NCBI RefSeq assembly: GCF_016909015.1
Contig: NZ_JAFBFA010000019.1
Span: 1 to 64,000, forward strand
Length of the DNA: 64,000 nt
DNA from: Gracilibacillus alcaliphilus
GTDB taxonomy: Bacteria; Bacillota; Bacilli; Bacillales; Amphibacillaceae
Direction of reading: 5' to 3'
The notes under the pieces are model-generated. The model worked only from the letters and a program-made list of their open reading frames with translations. It did not search any database and was not told the origin of the DNA. The position numbers were made by a program, and so were the translations under genes. Below, piece after piece: positions 1 through 7,470 of the stretch (positions are counted from its first letter, which is position 1; each line of letters begins with the position of its first letter).

Positions 1-268
1 TTGGTGGATGATTGATTAAACTTGGTTAAGTATTTCAATCGTAGCATAGTCAATGGGACTTTTTGTGTACGAATTAATTATTTCATACACCAGAAAGTAT
101 ATCATTTTTCATGCGTTCATTCTTATTCAAGAATAGCCATGTCCAGTTCCAAGCGCCAAACTTTAGAGATGTCACGCCATCGACTCCTTTCGTCGCCGTG
201 TTTCCTTTATCTCCGTTGTGAAGCTCCAATCTCTACGTTTTTAAAAGGGCGCTTTGCGTTTTCGTTCA

Positions 269-317
269 ACAGATGTTGCACTTGTACTCTTGAGTGAAAG
301 CTGCTTCTCATTGCGGA
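269..317 (+). repeat. Dispersed 49-bp repeat, copy 1
   Basis: This stretch matches 17411-17459 at about 43 of 49 positions when the two are written one above the other; both begin ACAGATGTTG and carry the shared core CTTGTACTCTTGAGTGAAAG. It lies in the gene-free segment 1-463, in which I see no convincing coding sequence, RNA gene or promoter. The short frames that open here lack ribosome binding sites and are most likely chance. The element is probably the tail of a longer intergenic repeat whose other parts have diverged. Confidence 0.7.
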
Positions 318-463
318 CATCCACCTTTGCTAAAAGGTATAGGAACAAATGCTTTGCTTGTTTTTTATGGGGCGTGAAATGTATATTGTAGGATTGAAGA
401 TAGAATAAAGGTGTGGATTCTGATAGGATATAAATACTAGCCAATCGATGTAGGAGCGATGGT

Positions 464-1282
464 TTGATGAACAAAAAGCAAAAGACAGCGCAATTATTAG
501 CACGATATAAACAATTATTCTATTGTCCGATTTGTCAGGAGTCTGTTCATGTGATAGAGGCCACAGTGACTTGTGCGAATGGTCATCTATTTGATATTGC
601 CAAAAAGGGCTATGTTAATTTCTATGGAAAACCTTCACCAGCAGATTATGATAAGCATTTGTTTGAGGCAAGGTATCAGGTGATTCAAAGTGGTATGTAC
701 GCTCCATTACATGATAAGCTGGGAAGTTTGCTGCAAGGTACACATTTATTAGATATTGGCTGTGGAGAAGGCTCGCACCTTGCGCAAATCACTGCACGGA
801 GGCAGCAACAAACAATCGGGATTGGCTTTGATATTAGTAAAGCCGGTATTACTACCGCTGCCAAATATCATCCCGGACATATTTGGGCAGTGGCAGATCT
901 CGCGGATAGTCCATTCCAAACCAAGAAATTCGATGTATTGCTCAATATCCTTTCACCAGCTAATTATCAAGAATTTGAACGTTTGCTTGCTCCGAATGGC
1001 CTCGTGTTAAAGGTCATTCCGCGTGCTAACTATTTACGAGAAATTCGTGAACAAGTGTTAACAATAGAGAAGGTCTCGTATGATAATACGGATACTATCG
1101 CTCATTTTAAGGAAAGGTTTCCCGAGACGGAATCTTACTCTATGCAATATCAATGGGAGATACCGGAGAAATTGGCAGATACCTTATGGCAGATGACACC
1201 ACTGACATGGGGTAAGGAAAGGCATTGCAGACTTTCTTCAGTCACAGTCGATTTAGAGGTATTAATAGGAAAAAGCCGATAA
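464..1282 (+). CDS. rlmA: RlmA-family 23S rRNA guanine-N1-methyltransferase
   Basis: This is a cytoplasmic SAM-dependent methyltransferase of the RlmA family, which methylates N1 of a guanine in 23S rRNA helix 35 (G745 in enterobacteria; G748 by the TlrB-like enzymes of Gram-positives). A zinc-binding module is visible at the N-terminus (CPIC at residues 21-24, then C37 and H41 in CANGH). It is followed by the class I SAM motif LLDIGCGEG near residue 95. The length of about 272 residues fits the family. The start is either TTG at 464 or ATG at 467; TAGGAG at 451-456 serves both. It is convergent with an ABC-F ribosome-protection gene and shares a terminator region with it. The choice between G745 and G748 is not readable from sequence alone; the phylum makes G748 the better guess. 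Confidence 0.8.
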   Translation: MMNKKQKTAQLLARYKQLFYCPICQESVHVIEATVTCANGHLFDIAKKGYVNFYGKPSPADYDKHLFEARYQVIQSGMYAPLHDKLGSLLQGTHLLDIGCGEGSHLAQITARRQQQTIGIGFDISKAGITTAAKYHPGHIWAVADLADSPFQTKKFDVLLNILSPANYQEFERLLAPNGLVLKVIPRANYLREIREQVLTIEKVSYDNTDTIAHFKERFPETESYSMQYQWEIPEKLADTLWQMTPLTWGKERHCRLSSVTVDLEVLIGKSR

Positions 1283-1296
1283 TTTGATCGGCTTTT
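1271..1296 (+). terminator. Intrinsic terminator of rlmA
   Basis: A 10-bp perfect stem (AAAAGCCGAT / ATCGGCTTTT) with a 6-nt loop overlaps the stop codon of the methyltransferase. The A-rich and T-rich flanks allow it to work in both directions. Confidence 0.85.
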
Positions 1297-1343
1297 CCGC
1301 TAATCATCAGAATAAGAATCATTTTTCTGCTACCAGTCTCGTT

Positions 1344-2912
1344 TTATTCTTGTAATTGTCTTTTTTTCTTGAGCAAGCGTTGAAATTCTTCCTCTAACTC
1401 TTTATTTGGTTCCAAACTTAATTTTCCTAACACTTCCGTAATTTTCGTTTCAATTAATAATAAGTCTTCTTGTTCTGCAGATGGCTCGCTTGGCTGTTGT
1501 TGATGTTCCAGATAGTTTTGGTAGCTTCCGGCAAAGAAATGAAGTTGGTTATCTTTAATCTCCAATGTAGCCGTGGCGATTTTCTCAACAAAACGGCGGT
1601 CGTGAGAAACGAAAATAAGAGTTCCTTCATATTCAATCAACAGCTTCTCCAACGCCTCCATTGCCTCGATGTCTAGGAAGTTAGTTGGCTCATCAAGGAT
1701 TAGCGTATTGCTGTTACTGAGAAGGATTTTGGCTAAGCTGACTTTGACTCTTTCTCCCCCGCTGAGGACGGCTATTTTCTTATGGACTTGTTCCCCATAG
1801 AAGTGAAGACGTGCCAATACTGTGCGGACGAGTGTTTCATCTTGGAGAGTATCTTCTTGTACATTTTCTAAAATGGAACGCTTCGTATCCAGTAAAGCTA
1901 GGTTTTGTTGGAAATAACCAATTTGGCAGGCAGATGACACCGTTATTCCATCCTTACGATCTAATAGATAGTGAAGTAATGTCGTCTTGCCGCTGCCATT
2001 CTCTCCAATAATAGCTAACTTAGTGCCTGCTTTGACTTGGAAGGAGCTTGGCTTCCACAGCTGTTTATTGCCCGCATATCCTGATAAGTTCTCGACTTGG
2101 ATAATGGTGCGCCCGGATAGTTTCTCCTGTTGCGGCAGTATCATTTTTAACGGTTTTTCTTCATATGGTTTCTCTACTTTTTCCAGCTTGTCTAATCTTG
2201 TTTCTAAGGCCTTCGCCGTTTTTTGCATCTTTTTCTGTTTTTTCGCAAAGTAAGGTTTGGCACCAATAATACTGGCTTCAGAGTTGCTGACCCTAGATGG
2301 TTTTTTGGTAGCGCGTTGGGCACGTTCTGTCTTTTGGATGATAGCTTGTTCTAACTGCTGTTTCTTCTCTTGATATTTTTCGTGCTCTGTCTGCTGTGCT
2401 TGGCGTTTCAGGTCTTTCTGTTCCTGATAGCTTTGATAGTTGCCGCTATATTCATGCAGTTCTCCTTGATCAATTTCCCATATCTTATTACAGACACGGT
2501 CGAGAAAGGCGCGATCATGCGATACCACAACAAAAGCACCTTGCCAGTGTAAAAATTTTTTCTCTACCCATTCAATATGCTCTTTATCCAAATGTGTGGT
2601 TGGCTCATCGGCAAATAACAGTTCTGCTCGAGTAGCAAATGCTTGCTGGATATGCTGCTGTGTGATTTCCCCTCCGCTCTTGGCAGCGATTTGTTCTTTT
2701 AATTGATGGATGAAATCGATCGATGTGTAGCTGATAATTTCTCCTTCTTCTGGTTTTTTTTCATTTGCTAACACATTCAACAAGGTGGTCTTCCCGGTTC
2801 CATTTTTGCCAATCAAACCAATGTGATCTCCTGCATGTATTTCTAATTGCTCTACTTCAACTAATGTTCGGTCTGCCACCGAAACGGTTAAGTCATGTGC
2901 GCTTAATAACAT
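1344..2912 (-). CDS. ABC-F ribosome-protection ATPase (Vga/VmlR-like)
   Basis: This 522-residue protein has two ATP-binding domains and no membrane segments, the ABC-F layout. NBD1 has GKNGTGKTT and LLFADEPTTHLD but a degenerate signature, SGGEITQQHI. NBD2 has GENGSGKTT, LSGGERVKVSLAKI and LILDEPTNFLD. Between them lies a long charged coiled-coil linker with a KPSRVSNSEA segment, as in Vga/VmlR-type proteins that reach from the E site toward the peptidyl-transferase centre and dislodge lincosamides, streptogramin A or pleuromutilins. A charged C-terminal tail of about 60 residues follows NBD2. The start at 2912 has AGGAGGG five bases upstream. The promoter-distal leader (3201-3480) looks like an attenuator, which supports antibiotic induction. 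Which drug class it protects against cannot be read from sequence; a housekeeping ABC-F role is the alternative. Confidence 0.85.
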   Translation of the reverse strand: MLLSAHDLTVSVADRTLVEVEQLEIHAGDHIGLIGKNGTGKTTLLNVLANEKKPEEGEIISYTSIDFIHQLKEQIAAKSGGEITQQHIQQAFATRAELLFADEPTTHLDKEHIEWVEKKFLHWQGAFVVVSHDRAFLDRVCNKIWEIDQGELHEYSGNYQSYQEQKDLKRQAQQTEHEKYQEKKQQLEQAIIQKTERAQRATKKPSRVSNSEASIIGAKPYFAKKQKKMQKTAKALETRLDKLEKVEKPYEEKPLKMILPQQEKLSGRTIIQVENLSGYAGNKQLWKPSSFQVKAGTKLAIIGENGSGKTTLLHYLLDRKDGITVSSACQIGYFQQNLALLDTKRSILENVQEDTLQDETLVRTVLARLHFYGEQVHKKIAVLSGGERVKVSLAKILLSNSNTLILDEPTNFLDIEAMEALEKLLIEYEGTLIFVSHDRRFVEKIATATLEIKDNQLHFFAGSYQNYLEHQQQPSEPSAEQEDLLLIETKITEVLGKLSLEPNKELEEEFQRLLKKKRQLQE

Positions 2913-2933
2913 CGAATCCCTCCTATTAGTGCG

Positions 2934-3175
2934 TGTTCAAAAAGTTCGGTGAAAAGGACCGTCATCGGTTAATTTCGCAACATCGTGTTGCAACACCGAT
3001 ATTAGCGTCGTGTGCGTCGAAAGTTCAAGGCGTCGTCGGAGGGTATGCTTTTCATACGTGAGTAGCGGAAGTGCTGACTTCTGCGTAACCCACTCGGTGT
3101 GGGTGATCCTAGTAGAATCCCCCCTACCGCCAACTCCGACATTCACCGTGTCATTTTTATCGGACTTTTAGAACA
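2934..3175. repeat. MITE-like element with imperfect terminal inverted repeats
   Basis: This element of about 242 bp begins TGTTCAAAAAGTTCGG (2934-2949) and ends TCGGACTTTTAGAACA (3160-3175). The ends are inverted repeats matching at 13 of 16 positions, and the similarity extends inward. The interior is palindrome-rich and has no credible gene. Fragments with similar ends occur at 15478-15500, 20376-20480, 29938-29998 and 61946-62027. It lies between the ABC-F leader terminator and the ABC-F start codon, so read-through transcripts must cross it. A passive MITE is the simplest reading. Confidence 0.65.
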
Positions 3176-3200
3176 TCTTCTATTCATGGAGGAGGCATAG

Positions 3201-3238
3201 AAAAAAGCCTCCCATTCTATGCTGCAGAATAGGAGGCT
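3201..3238 (-). terminator. Attenuator terminator in the ABC-F leader
   Basis: On the minus strand a 13-bp stem (AGCCTCCTATTCT with AGAATGGGAGGCT, one G-U pair) encloses a 7-nt loop and is followed by six T. It lies about 290 bases upstream of the ABC-F start and downstream of a promoter-like sequence, so it ends leader transcripts rather than a preceding gene. Its 5' arm is also complementary to 3316-3327, giving a competing antiterminator. Confidence 0.8.
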
Positions 3239-3327
3239 GCTACCTTAACGAATAAAAGGGTAAGCAAGACAACCATCGCTGATTGTCCAGCGCTGCGCCG
3301 GTCATGAAGATCCAATCCTATTCTGCA
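3223..3327 (-). promoter_or_regulatory. Antiterminator pairing in ABC-F leader
   Basis: The leader RNA segment from 3327 to 3316 (TGCAGAATAGGA) is exactly complementary over 12 bases to the segment from 3234 to 3223 (TCCTATTCTGCA). That second segment contains the 5' arm of the terminator at 3201-3238, so the two structures exclude each other. A further segment at 3405-3397 (AATCCTATT), overlapping the stop codon of a three-codon upstream ORF, can pair over 9 bases with 3322-3314 and so sequester the antiterminator strand. The four mutually exclusive segments are seen directly; the regulatory reading is inference. Confidence 0.7.
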
Positions 3328-3403
3328 TATAGTCATAAAGACAGACTGCTCCCTTAGAGTATGTCAATTTGCTTTATGAACGTTATATGGCGAAAAAATA
3401 GGA

Positions 3404-3415
3404 TTATAACTTCAT
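3404..3415 (-). CDS. Candidate three-codon upstream ORF (Met-Lys-Leu)
   Basis: ATG AAG TTA TAA is read on the minus strand in the ABC-F leader. It is preceded by GGAG at 3418-3421 (very close, two bases) and by AGAAAGGGTG at 3427-3436 (rather far). Neither is an ideal ribosome binding site on its own. Its stop codon overlaps the first strand of the attenuator fold, so a ribosome stalled here would mask that strand and free the antiterminator. From memory, very short upstream ORFs have been reported in leaders of Vga/VmlR-type ABC-F genes. Chance occurrence of a 12-base frame is possible. Confidence 0.45.
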   Translation of the reverse strand: MKL

Positions 3416-3450
3416 TGCTCCAGCGTCACCCTTTCTCATGTATTATCTTT

Positions 3451-3480
3451 AGTTTAGCCAATATATAAGGTAAAAGTCAA
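3451..3480 (-). promoter_or_regulatory. Candidate promoter of the ABC-F leader transcript
   Basis: On the minus strand TTGACT (3480-3475) is followed after 18 bases by TAAACT (3456-3451). The -35 is strong and the -10 is a moderate match to sigma-A. A start near 3445 would place the upstream ORF about 30 bases into the leader. Confidence 0.45.
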
Positions 3481-3508
3481 TCTTTTTTTAAACGAATTCC
3501 GAAAGAAG

Positions 3509-3561
3509 TCTCCCATCCTCAAGGAATGTAACGAGCGATAGTCCAATGAGTAGATGGGAGA
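3509..3561 (+). repeat. Inverted repeat upstream of tnpB remnant
   Basis: TCTCCCATC (3509-3517) and GATGGGAGA (3553-3561) form a perfect 9-bp stem with a 35-nt interior. It sits about 80 bases upstream of the tnpB start. It may be a subterminal hairpin of the IS200/IS605-type left end, but no second end was found to compare with. Confidence 0.4.
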
Positions 3562-3637
3562 GGAATGTCGGTTGACGGTAGCCAACATGCCTTGCATATG
3601 ATATGCTAAGAACATACATTCGCTAAGGGGTGATAGG

Positions 3638-4610
3638 ATGAAGCAATACAAAGCCTTTCAATTCCGGTTGCTGCCAACCAAAGAACAGACCGTATTATTA
3701 GCTAAAACATTTGGTAGTGTCCGATTCGTTTATAACAAAATGTTAGTAGAACGCAAGGAAACTTATGCGGAGTTCAAAGACGACAAAGCCACACTGAAAA
3801 AACAAAAATTTCCGACTCCAGCTACATATAAAGAGGCATTTCCCTTTCTGAAGGAAGTGGATGCCTTGGCTTTGGCAAACGCACAAAGGAACCTGCAGAA
3901 GGCTTATAAGAATTTCTATGAACATCGTGCGTCATTTCCGCGCTTCAAAAGCTGTAAACATAAACAGTCTTATACCACCAATCAAGTCAATGGAAACATT
4001 GCGTGTGTTGAAAGGCGGTCATATCCAATTCCCCAAACTAAAATTAGTAAAAATCACCCAGCATTGAGAAATCCCTGCGGATTATCGTTTGAAATCTTGT
4101 ACCATTTCTAAAACAAAGTCAGGTAGATATTATATTTCCATTTTGACAGAATACGAGAAGGGAAATCAAAGCCGTACCTATAGAGAAAGTGGTGGGTCTG
4201 GATTTCGCTATGGATGGTCTATATGTGGAAAGTGAACAGGGTAAGAAAGCCAATTATCCACGTTTCTATCGACAAGCATTAGAGCAATTAGCGAAAGAGC
4301 AACGAATCCTGTCCCGCAAAAGGAAAGGTTCTGCCCGCCGGGAAAAACAACGGGTGAAAGTAGCCAAACTACAAGAAAAGACAGCAACCAGCGGAAGAAC
4401 TTTCTTCACCACCAATCAAGAGAACTAGCTTCCACCTTTGATGCTGTCGTTATGGAAGATTTGCACATGAAAGGAATGTCTCAAGCCCTTCGCTTGGGCA
4501 AAAGCGTGCATGATAACGGATGGGGCATGTTCACTGCTTTCTTATCGTACAAGCTGAAAGAACAAGGGAAACAATTGGTGAAAATTGATAAATATGTTTC
4601 CTTCCACTAA
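3638..4610 (+). pseudogene. Decayed IS200/IS605-family tnpB
   Basis: The reading frame starts MKQYKAFQFRLLPTKEQ, the typical TnpB/OrfB beginning, and has a good start (GGGGTGATAGG before ATG). It breaks near residue 125, resumes in another frame (LRVLKGGHIQFPKLK), then in a third (VVGLDFAMDGLYVES), and again after 4400 (DAVVMEDLHMKGM). The RuvC-like aspartate (GLDFAMDG) and glutamate (VVMEDL) are recognisable. The gene ends at KYVSFH, before the CxxC zinc finger and the last catalytic aspartate. With at least three frameshifts and a missing 3' end it cannot make an active RNA-guided nuclease. No tnpA lies nearby, and the element's right end and guide-RNA region appear lost. Confidence 0.85.
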
Positions 4611-4623
4611 AACATGGAGTAGT

Positions 4624-5439
4624 TCACCCTAGGGCAACATCTAAGATCATCATCACGGCAAAGCCAATCATCAAACTCATGGCAGCAAGGTCTTTGTTGC
4701 CTTTCTCTTGTGAACTTGGTATCACCTCTTCCGCTACGACGAAAATCATAGCTCCTGCAGCAAAACTTAGTGCATAAGGCAGTAATGGCTGAATATGTGC
4801 AACAGCCAAGGCGCCAATCACTGCGGCTATTGGTTCAACCATCCCGGAGAATTGTCCATAGAAGAAACTTCTTCTTCGTGACATTCCATCACCGCGAAGC
4901 GGCATTGCTACAGCTACCCCTTCAGGAAAATTCTGTATCCCGATTCCGATTGCAAGTGTGATAGCTCCAGCAAGGGCAGCTTCTGAACTGTGGGTTGCTA
5001 ATGCACCAAACGCGATGCCGACGGCCATACCTTCAGGAATATTGTGGATGGTGATAGCCAGGACTAACAGGGTACTTCTTTTGCGTTTGCTGGCAGCCAC
5101 TCCTTCAGCTTTAGAGACCTTGGTATTGGGATGTAAGTGCGGTAACAGTTTATCGATACCCCATAAAAAGATACCACCGAGCAGAAAACCAACAGTGGCT
5201 GGAAACCAATTTCCGATTGCATTATCTGCTGAAGCTTCAATAGCCGGACCTAATAATGACCAATAACTGGCGGCGATCATCACTCCACCGGCAAATCCTA
5301 ACATACTGTCTAACAATTTCTGATTCATAGTTTTGGTAGCAAATACCAATGTAGCTCCTAAGGCAGTCATACCCCAAGTGAACAACGTTGCAACTAGTGC
5401 CTGCATAACAGGGGATAAGCCCTGAAAAAACTCAATCAT
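4624..5439 (-). CDS. ZIP-family divalent metal transporter
   Basis: This 271-residue polytopic membrane protein belongs to the ZIP family, which imports zinc, iron or manganese. The metal-path motifs are visible: HNIPEG (near residue 132), QNFPEG (near 168), and GQFSGMVEP and AEEVIP further on. A cytoplasmic loop (KVSKAEGVAASKRKR) separates the helix before from the core, as usual in the family. Eight membrane segments can be laid out. It stands alone: the upstream neighbour is a SufR-like regulator on the same strand about 100 bases away. Substrate cannot be read from sequence. It ends 14 bases from the tnpB remnant, which suggests that the insertion debris abuts its 3' end. Confidence 0.85.
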   Translation of the reverse strand: MIEFFQGLSPVMQALVATLFTWGMTALGATLVFATKTMNQKLLDSMLGFAGGVMIAASYWSLLGPAIEASADNAIGNWFPATVGFLLGGIFLWGIDKLLPHLHPNTKVSKAEGVAASKRKRSTLLVLAITIHNIPEGMAVGIAFGALATHSSEAALAGAITLAIGIGIQNFPEGVAVAMPLRGDGMSRRRSFFYGQFSGMVEPIAAVIGALAVAHIQPLLPYALSFAAGAMIFVVAEEVIPSSQEKGNKDLAAMSLMIGFAVMMILDVALG

Positions 5440-5543
5440 GATTATTGACCCTTCTTTTCTACATATTCATTTTTTATTTAAGGTACCATGTTTCAAAACA
5501 GATGACAAATAGAAGAGCCATGGAACAGGCTTTGTTGCCTAAT

Positions 5544-6170
5544 TTAAAACTGAACATGGAAACGGCAATGATTATTTCCCTCGGTTTTACATTGTACTCG
5601 TTCTACTTGCTGGGTATCAAGCACTTGTTTAAACATACTGGTTTCACATTGGCAGGCTGTATGATAGGTAGAAGCCACGGCAAAAATCGGGCAATTATAC
5701 TCAATAATTTCAAAGTGATTATCTTCGTGTTCGACTAGTTCTGCCATATAGCCTTTGTTGTTTTGAATATCAACCATCTTGCGTATCTTTTCATTAGCAG
5801 AAGGGGAGGTGACCAGTTTTTTGTATGCATGAACTTGACGCTCTTCCCGCTTATGAAAAAGCTGCTTGATTGCCTCTTCTCCATGCAGGTCTTCGATATC
5901 TTTTAGAAATTCAACACTGATTGATTCATAATTATTAGGAAATAATCTATCCCCTTTAGCAGTCAGACGGTATTTTTGCCTTGGCCGACCGACACTAACC
6001 TTTTCAGCCTCACTGCGGATTAGTCCATCTTTTTCTAAGGTGGCAAGATGTTTTCTAATTGCCATATGGGTGATTTGCAGATGGTCTATTAACTCATTCA
6101 CAGATAAGGTTACCTCTTTTTTTAAGAGTTCCAGAATCTTATCTTTGGTTGTTGGAAGGTGATGTTGCAT
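5544..6170 (-). CDS. SufR-like HTH regulator with C-terminal cysteine cluster
   Basis: This 208-residue regulator has an N-terminal winged helix (KILELLKKEVTLSVNELIDHLQ, MAIRKHL) followed by VGRPRQKYRLT, the wing typical of DeoR/ArsR-like SufR relatives. The C-terminal part carries cysteines in NCPIF, ACQCE, QCKTE and HCRF, which in SufR proteins bind an Fe-S cluster. The start at 6170 is chosen because AGGAGG lies seven bases upstream; a longer frame begins at 6206 without a binding site. It is divergent from sodA, with about 112 bases between the two starts, so control of sodA or of itself is plausible. The Fe-S role is inferred from the family. Confidence 0.8.
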   Translation of the reverse strand: MQHHLPTTKDKILELLKKEVTLSVNELIDHLQITHMAIRKHLATLEKDGLIRSEAEKVSVGRPRQKYRLTAKGDRLFPNNYESISVEFLKDIEDLHGEEAIKQLFHKREERQVHAYKKLVTSPSANEKIRKMVDIQNNKGYMAELVEHEDNHFEIIEYNCPIFAVASTYHTACQCETSMFKQVLDTQQVERVQCKTEGNNHCRFHVQF

Positions 6171-6225
6171 AGCGAGTCCTCCTAAACAATTAATCAGAAA
6201 AAACATTTGAAATTTTCTTATTTTT

Positions 6226-6260
6226 AGTATACCATATAATTATACTTTTTATACTATAAT
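6226..6260 (+). promoter_or_regulatory. sodA promoter region with inverted repeat
   Basis: AGTATA (6226-6231) and TATACT (6241-6246) form an inverted repeat with a 9-base centre, just upstream of TATAAT at 6255-6260. No clear -35 is visible. The repeat would sit over the -35 region of sodA and is a candidate operator, perhaps for the divergent SufR-like regulator. The region is very AT-rich, so chance palindromes are likely. Confidence 0.4.
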
Positions 6261-6282
6261 ATATAAAAATGGAGGAATTACA

Positions 6283-6900
6283 ATGGCACACTTTACTTTA
6301 CCAGCTTTACCTTATGCAACAAATGCATTGGAACCAAAGATTGACAAGCAAACAATGGAAATTCATCATGGCAAACACCACCAAACTTATGTGGATAAAT
6401 TAAACGCTGCATTAGAAGGCCATGATGACATTGCCAGCAAAGGTTTAGAGGCTATTCTAAAAGATTTAAACAGTGTACCAGAAGATATCCGCACTGCTGT
6501 CAGAAATAATGGAGGTGGTCACTTTAACCACACGTTATTCTGGGAAGTGATTGCACCAGGTTCAGATGCAGATCAGCCAACAGGTGATTTAGCGAAGGCA
6601 ATTGATGAGGCTTTTGGCAGTTTTGAACAGTTTAAAGAAGCATTTACAAATGCAGCAACCACAAGATTTGGTTCCGGATGGGCTTGGCTTGTAGTAAACG
6701 CGGCTGGTAAATTGGAAGTAACCAGTACACCTAACCAAGATAACCCGATTTCAGAAGGCAAGACCGCTATCCTTGGTATTGATGTATGGGAGCATGCCTA
6801 TTACTTAAATTATCAAAACCGCCGTCCAGATTATATTGCTAGTTTTTATGATGTAATCAACTGGGAAGTAGTTGCAGAGAAATACCAAGCGGCTGTATAA
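6283..6900 (+). CDS. sodA: Superoxide dismutase (Mn/Fe family)
   Basis: This 205-residue cytoplasmic enzyme disproportionates superoxide to hydrogen peroxide and oxygen. Metal ligands can be placed: H28 in IHHGKHH, the histidine in GGGHFNH, and the Asp and His in DVWEHAYY. Length and sequence match Bacillus SodA, which is manganese-dependent; the GGHFNHTLFW segment fits the Mn class. AATGGAGGAATTACA gives a good binding site. It is followed by an intrinsic terminator, so it is transcribed alone. The peroxide it makes would be handled by the catalase at 51.4 kb. Confidence 0.95.
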   Translation: MAHFTLPALPYATNALEPKIDKQTMEIHHGKHHQTYVDKLNAALEGHDDIASKGLEAILKDLNSVPEDIRTAVRNNGGGHFNHTLFWEVIAPGSDADQPTGDLAKAIDEAFGSFEQFKEAFTNAATTRFGSGWAWLVVNAAGKLEVTSTPNQDNPISEGKTAILGIDVWEHAYYLNYQNRRPDYIASFYDVINWEVVAEKYQAAV

Positions 6901-6916
6901 TAGGAGATATAGTAAG

Positions 6917-6951
6917 AGAGTGGGAGGATATCATGCTTCCCGCTTCTTTTT
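6917..6951 (+). terminator. Intrinsic terminator of sodA
   Basis: A stem of about 10 pairs (AGAGTGGGAGG with CTTCCCGCTTC, some G-U) with an 8-nt loop is followed by TTTTTC. Confidence 0.7.
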
Positions 6952-7053
6952 CTTGGATTAAATGGTTTGTTGGAAAACCATTGGAATAAAGAAAAGTCTT
7001 CGCCAAGTAGACTTGGCGATCTGTAAAATAGATGAATAAAAAAGGAGGTGGAG

Positions 7054-7293
7054 ATGGTGGCGTTCGTAATTACCGCCCCTTGTGAGACAGAAAAGGCAGG
7101 GGAGTGTGCAACCGTCTGTCCGGTTGATTGTATTGAGGAAGGCAGTGATCACTTCTATATTGACCCTGATATTTGTATTGACTGCGGGGCGTGTGTAGCT
7201 GTTTGTCCGGTAGACGCAATTGTAGAAGAATATGAATTAACTCCAGAGCAAGAGCCTTATCTGGAAAAGGCCGAGGCTTATTTTAGCAAATAG
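7054..7293 (+). CDS. Two-cluster bacterial ferredoxin (7Fe/8Fe type)
   Basis: This 79-residue soluble electron carrier has eight cysteines or more in two cluster patterns: CETEKAGECATVCP near the N-terminus and CIDCGACVAVCP in the second half. The first is spaced as in the 7Fe and 8Fe ferredoxins of Bacillus and relatives; the second is a classic CxxCxxC-CP site. The start is set at ATG 7054, with AGGAGG at 7043-7048 and a 5-base spacer; a GTG at 7048 lies inside the binding site. The C-terminal acidic helix (ELTPEQEPYLEKAEAYF) is family-typical. A terminator follows at once. The redox partner is not evident from context. Confidence 0.9.
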   Translation: MVAFVITAPCETEKAGECATVCPVDCIEEGSDHFYIDPDICIDCGACVAVCPVDAIVEEYELTPEQEPYLEKAEAYFSK

Positions 7294-7303
7294 ATGTAAG
7301 GGG

Positions 7304-7345
7304 CTGTTGCAAAATGTACATGTTGCATTTTGTGGCAGTTTTTTT
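7304..7345 (+). terminator. Intrinsic terminator of the ferredoxin gene
   Basis: CTGTTGCAAAAT pairs with ATTTTGTGGCAG (12 pairs including three G-U) and is followed by seven T. Confidence 0.75.
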
Positions 7346-7470
7346 GTATGTTGGATGTTCCTTTTGATTATTGCTAGTGATGGAAAAGTGTCTTTACAGA
7401 AGACATTCTTTTTTCAATTTTCTAAGTCGGCTTCAACAGAGAGAATCATAGCATGAAAAGAATAGCCTTA

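Noticed and set aside
22..474. Two overlapping short frames at the left edge
   Set aside because: No binding sites; Cys/Ser/Phe-rich products; they cover a dispersed repeat.
2937..3146. 69-codon minus-strand frame
   Set aside because: It lies within the MITE-like element and has no binding site.
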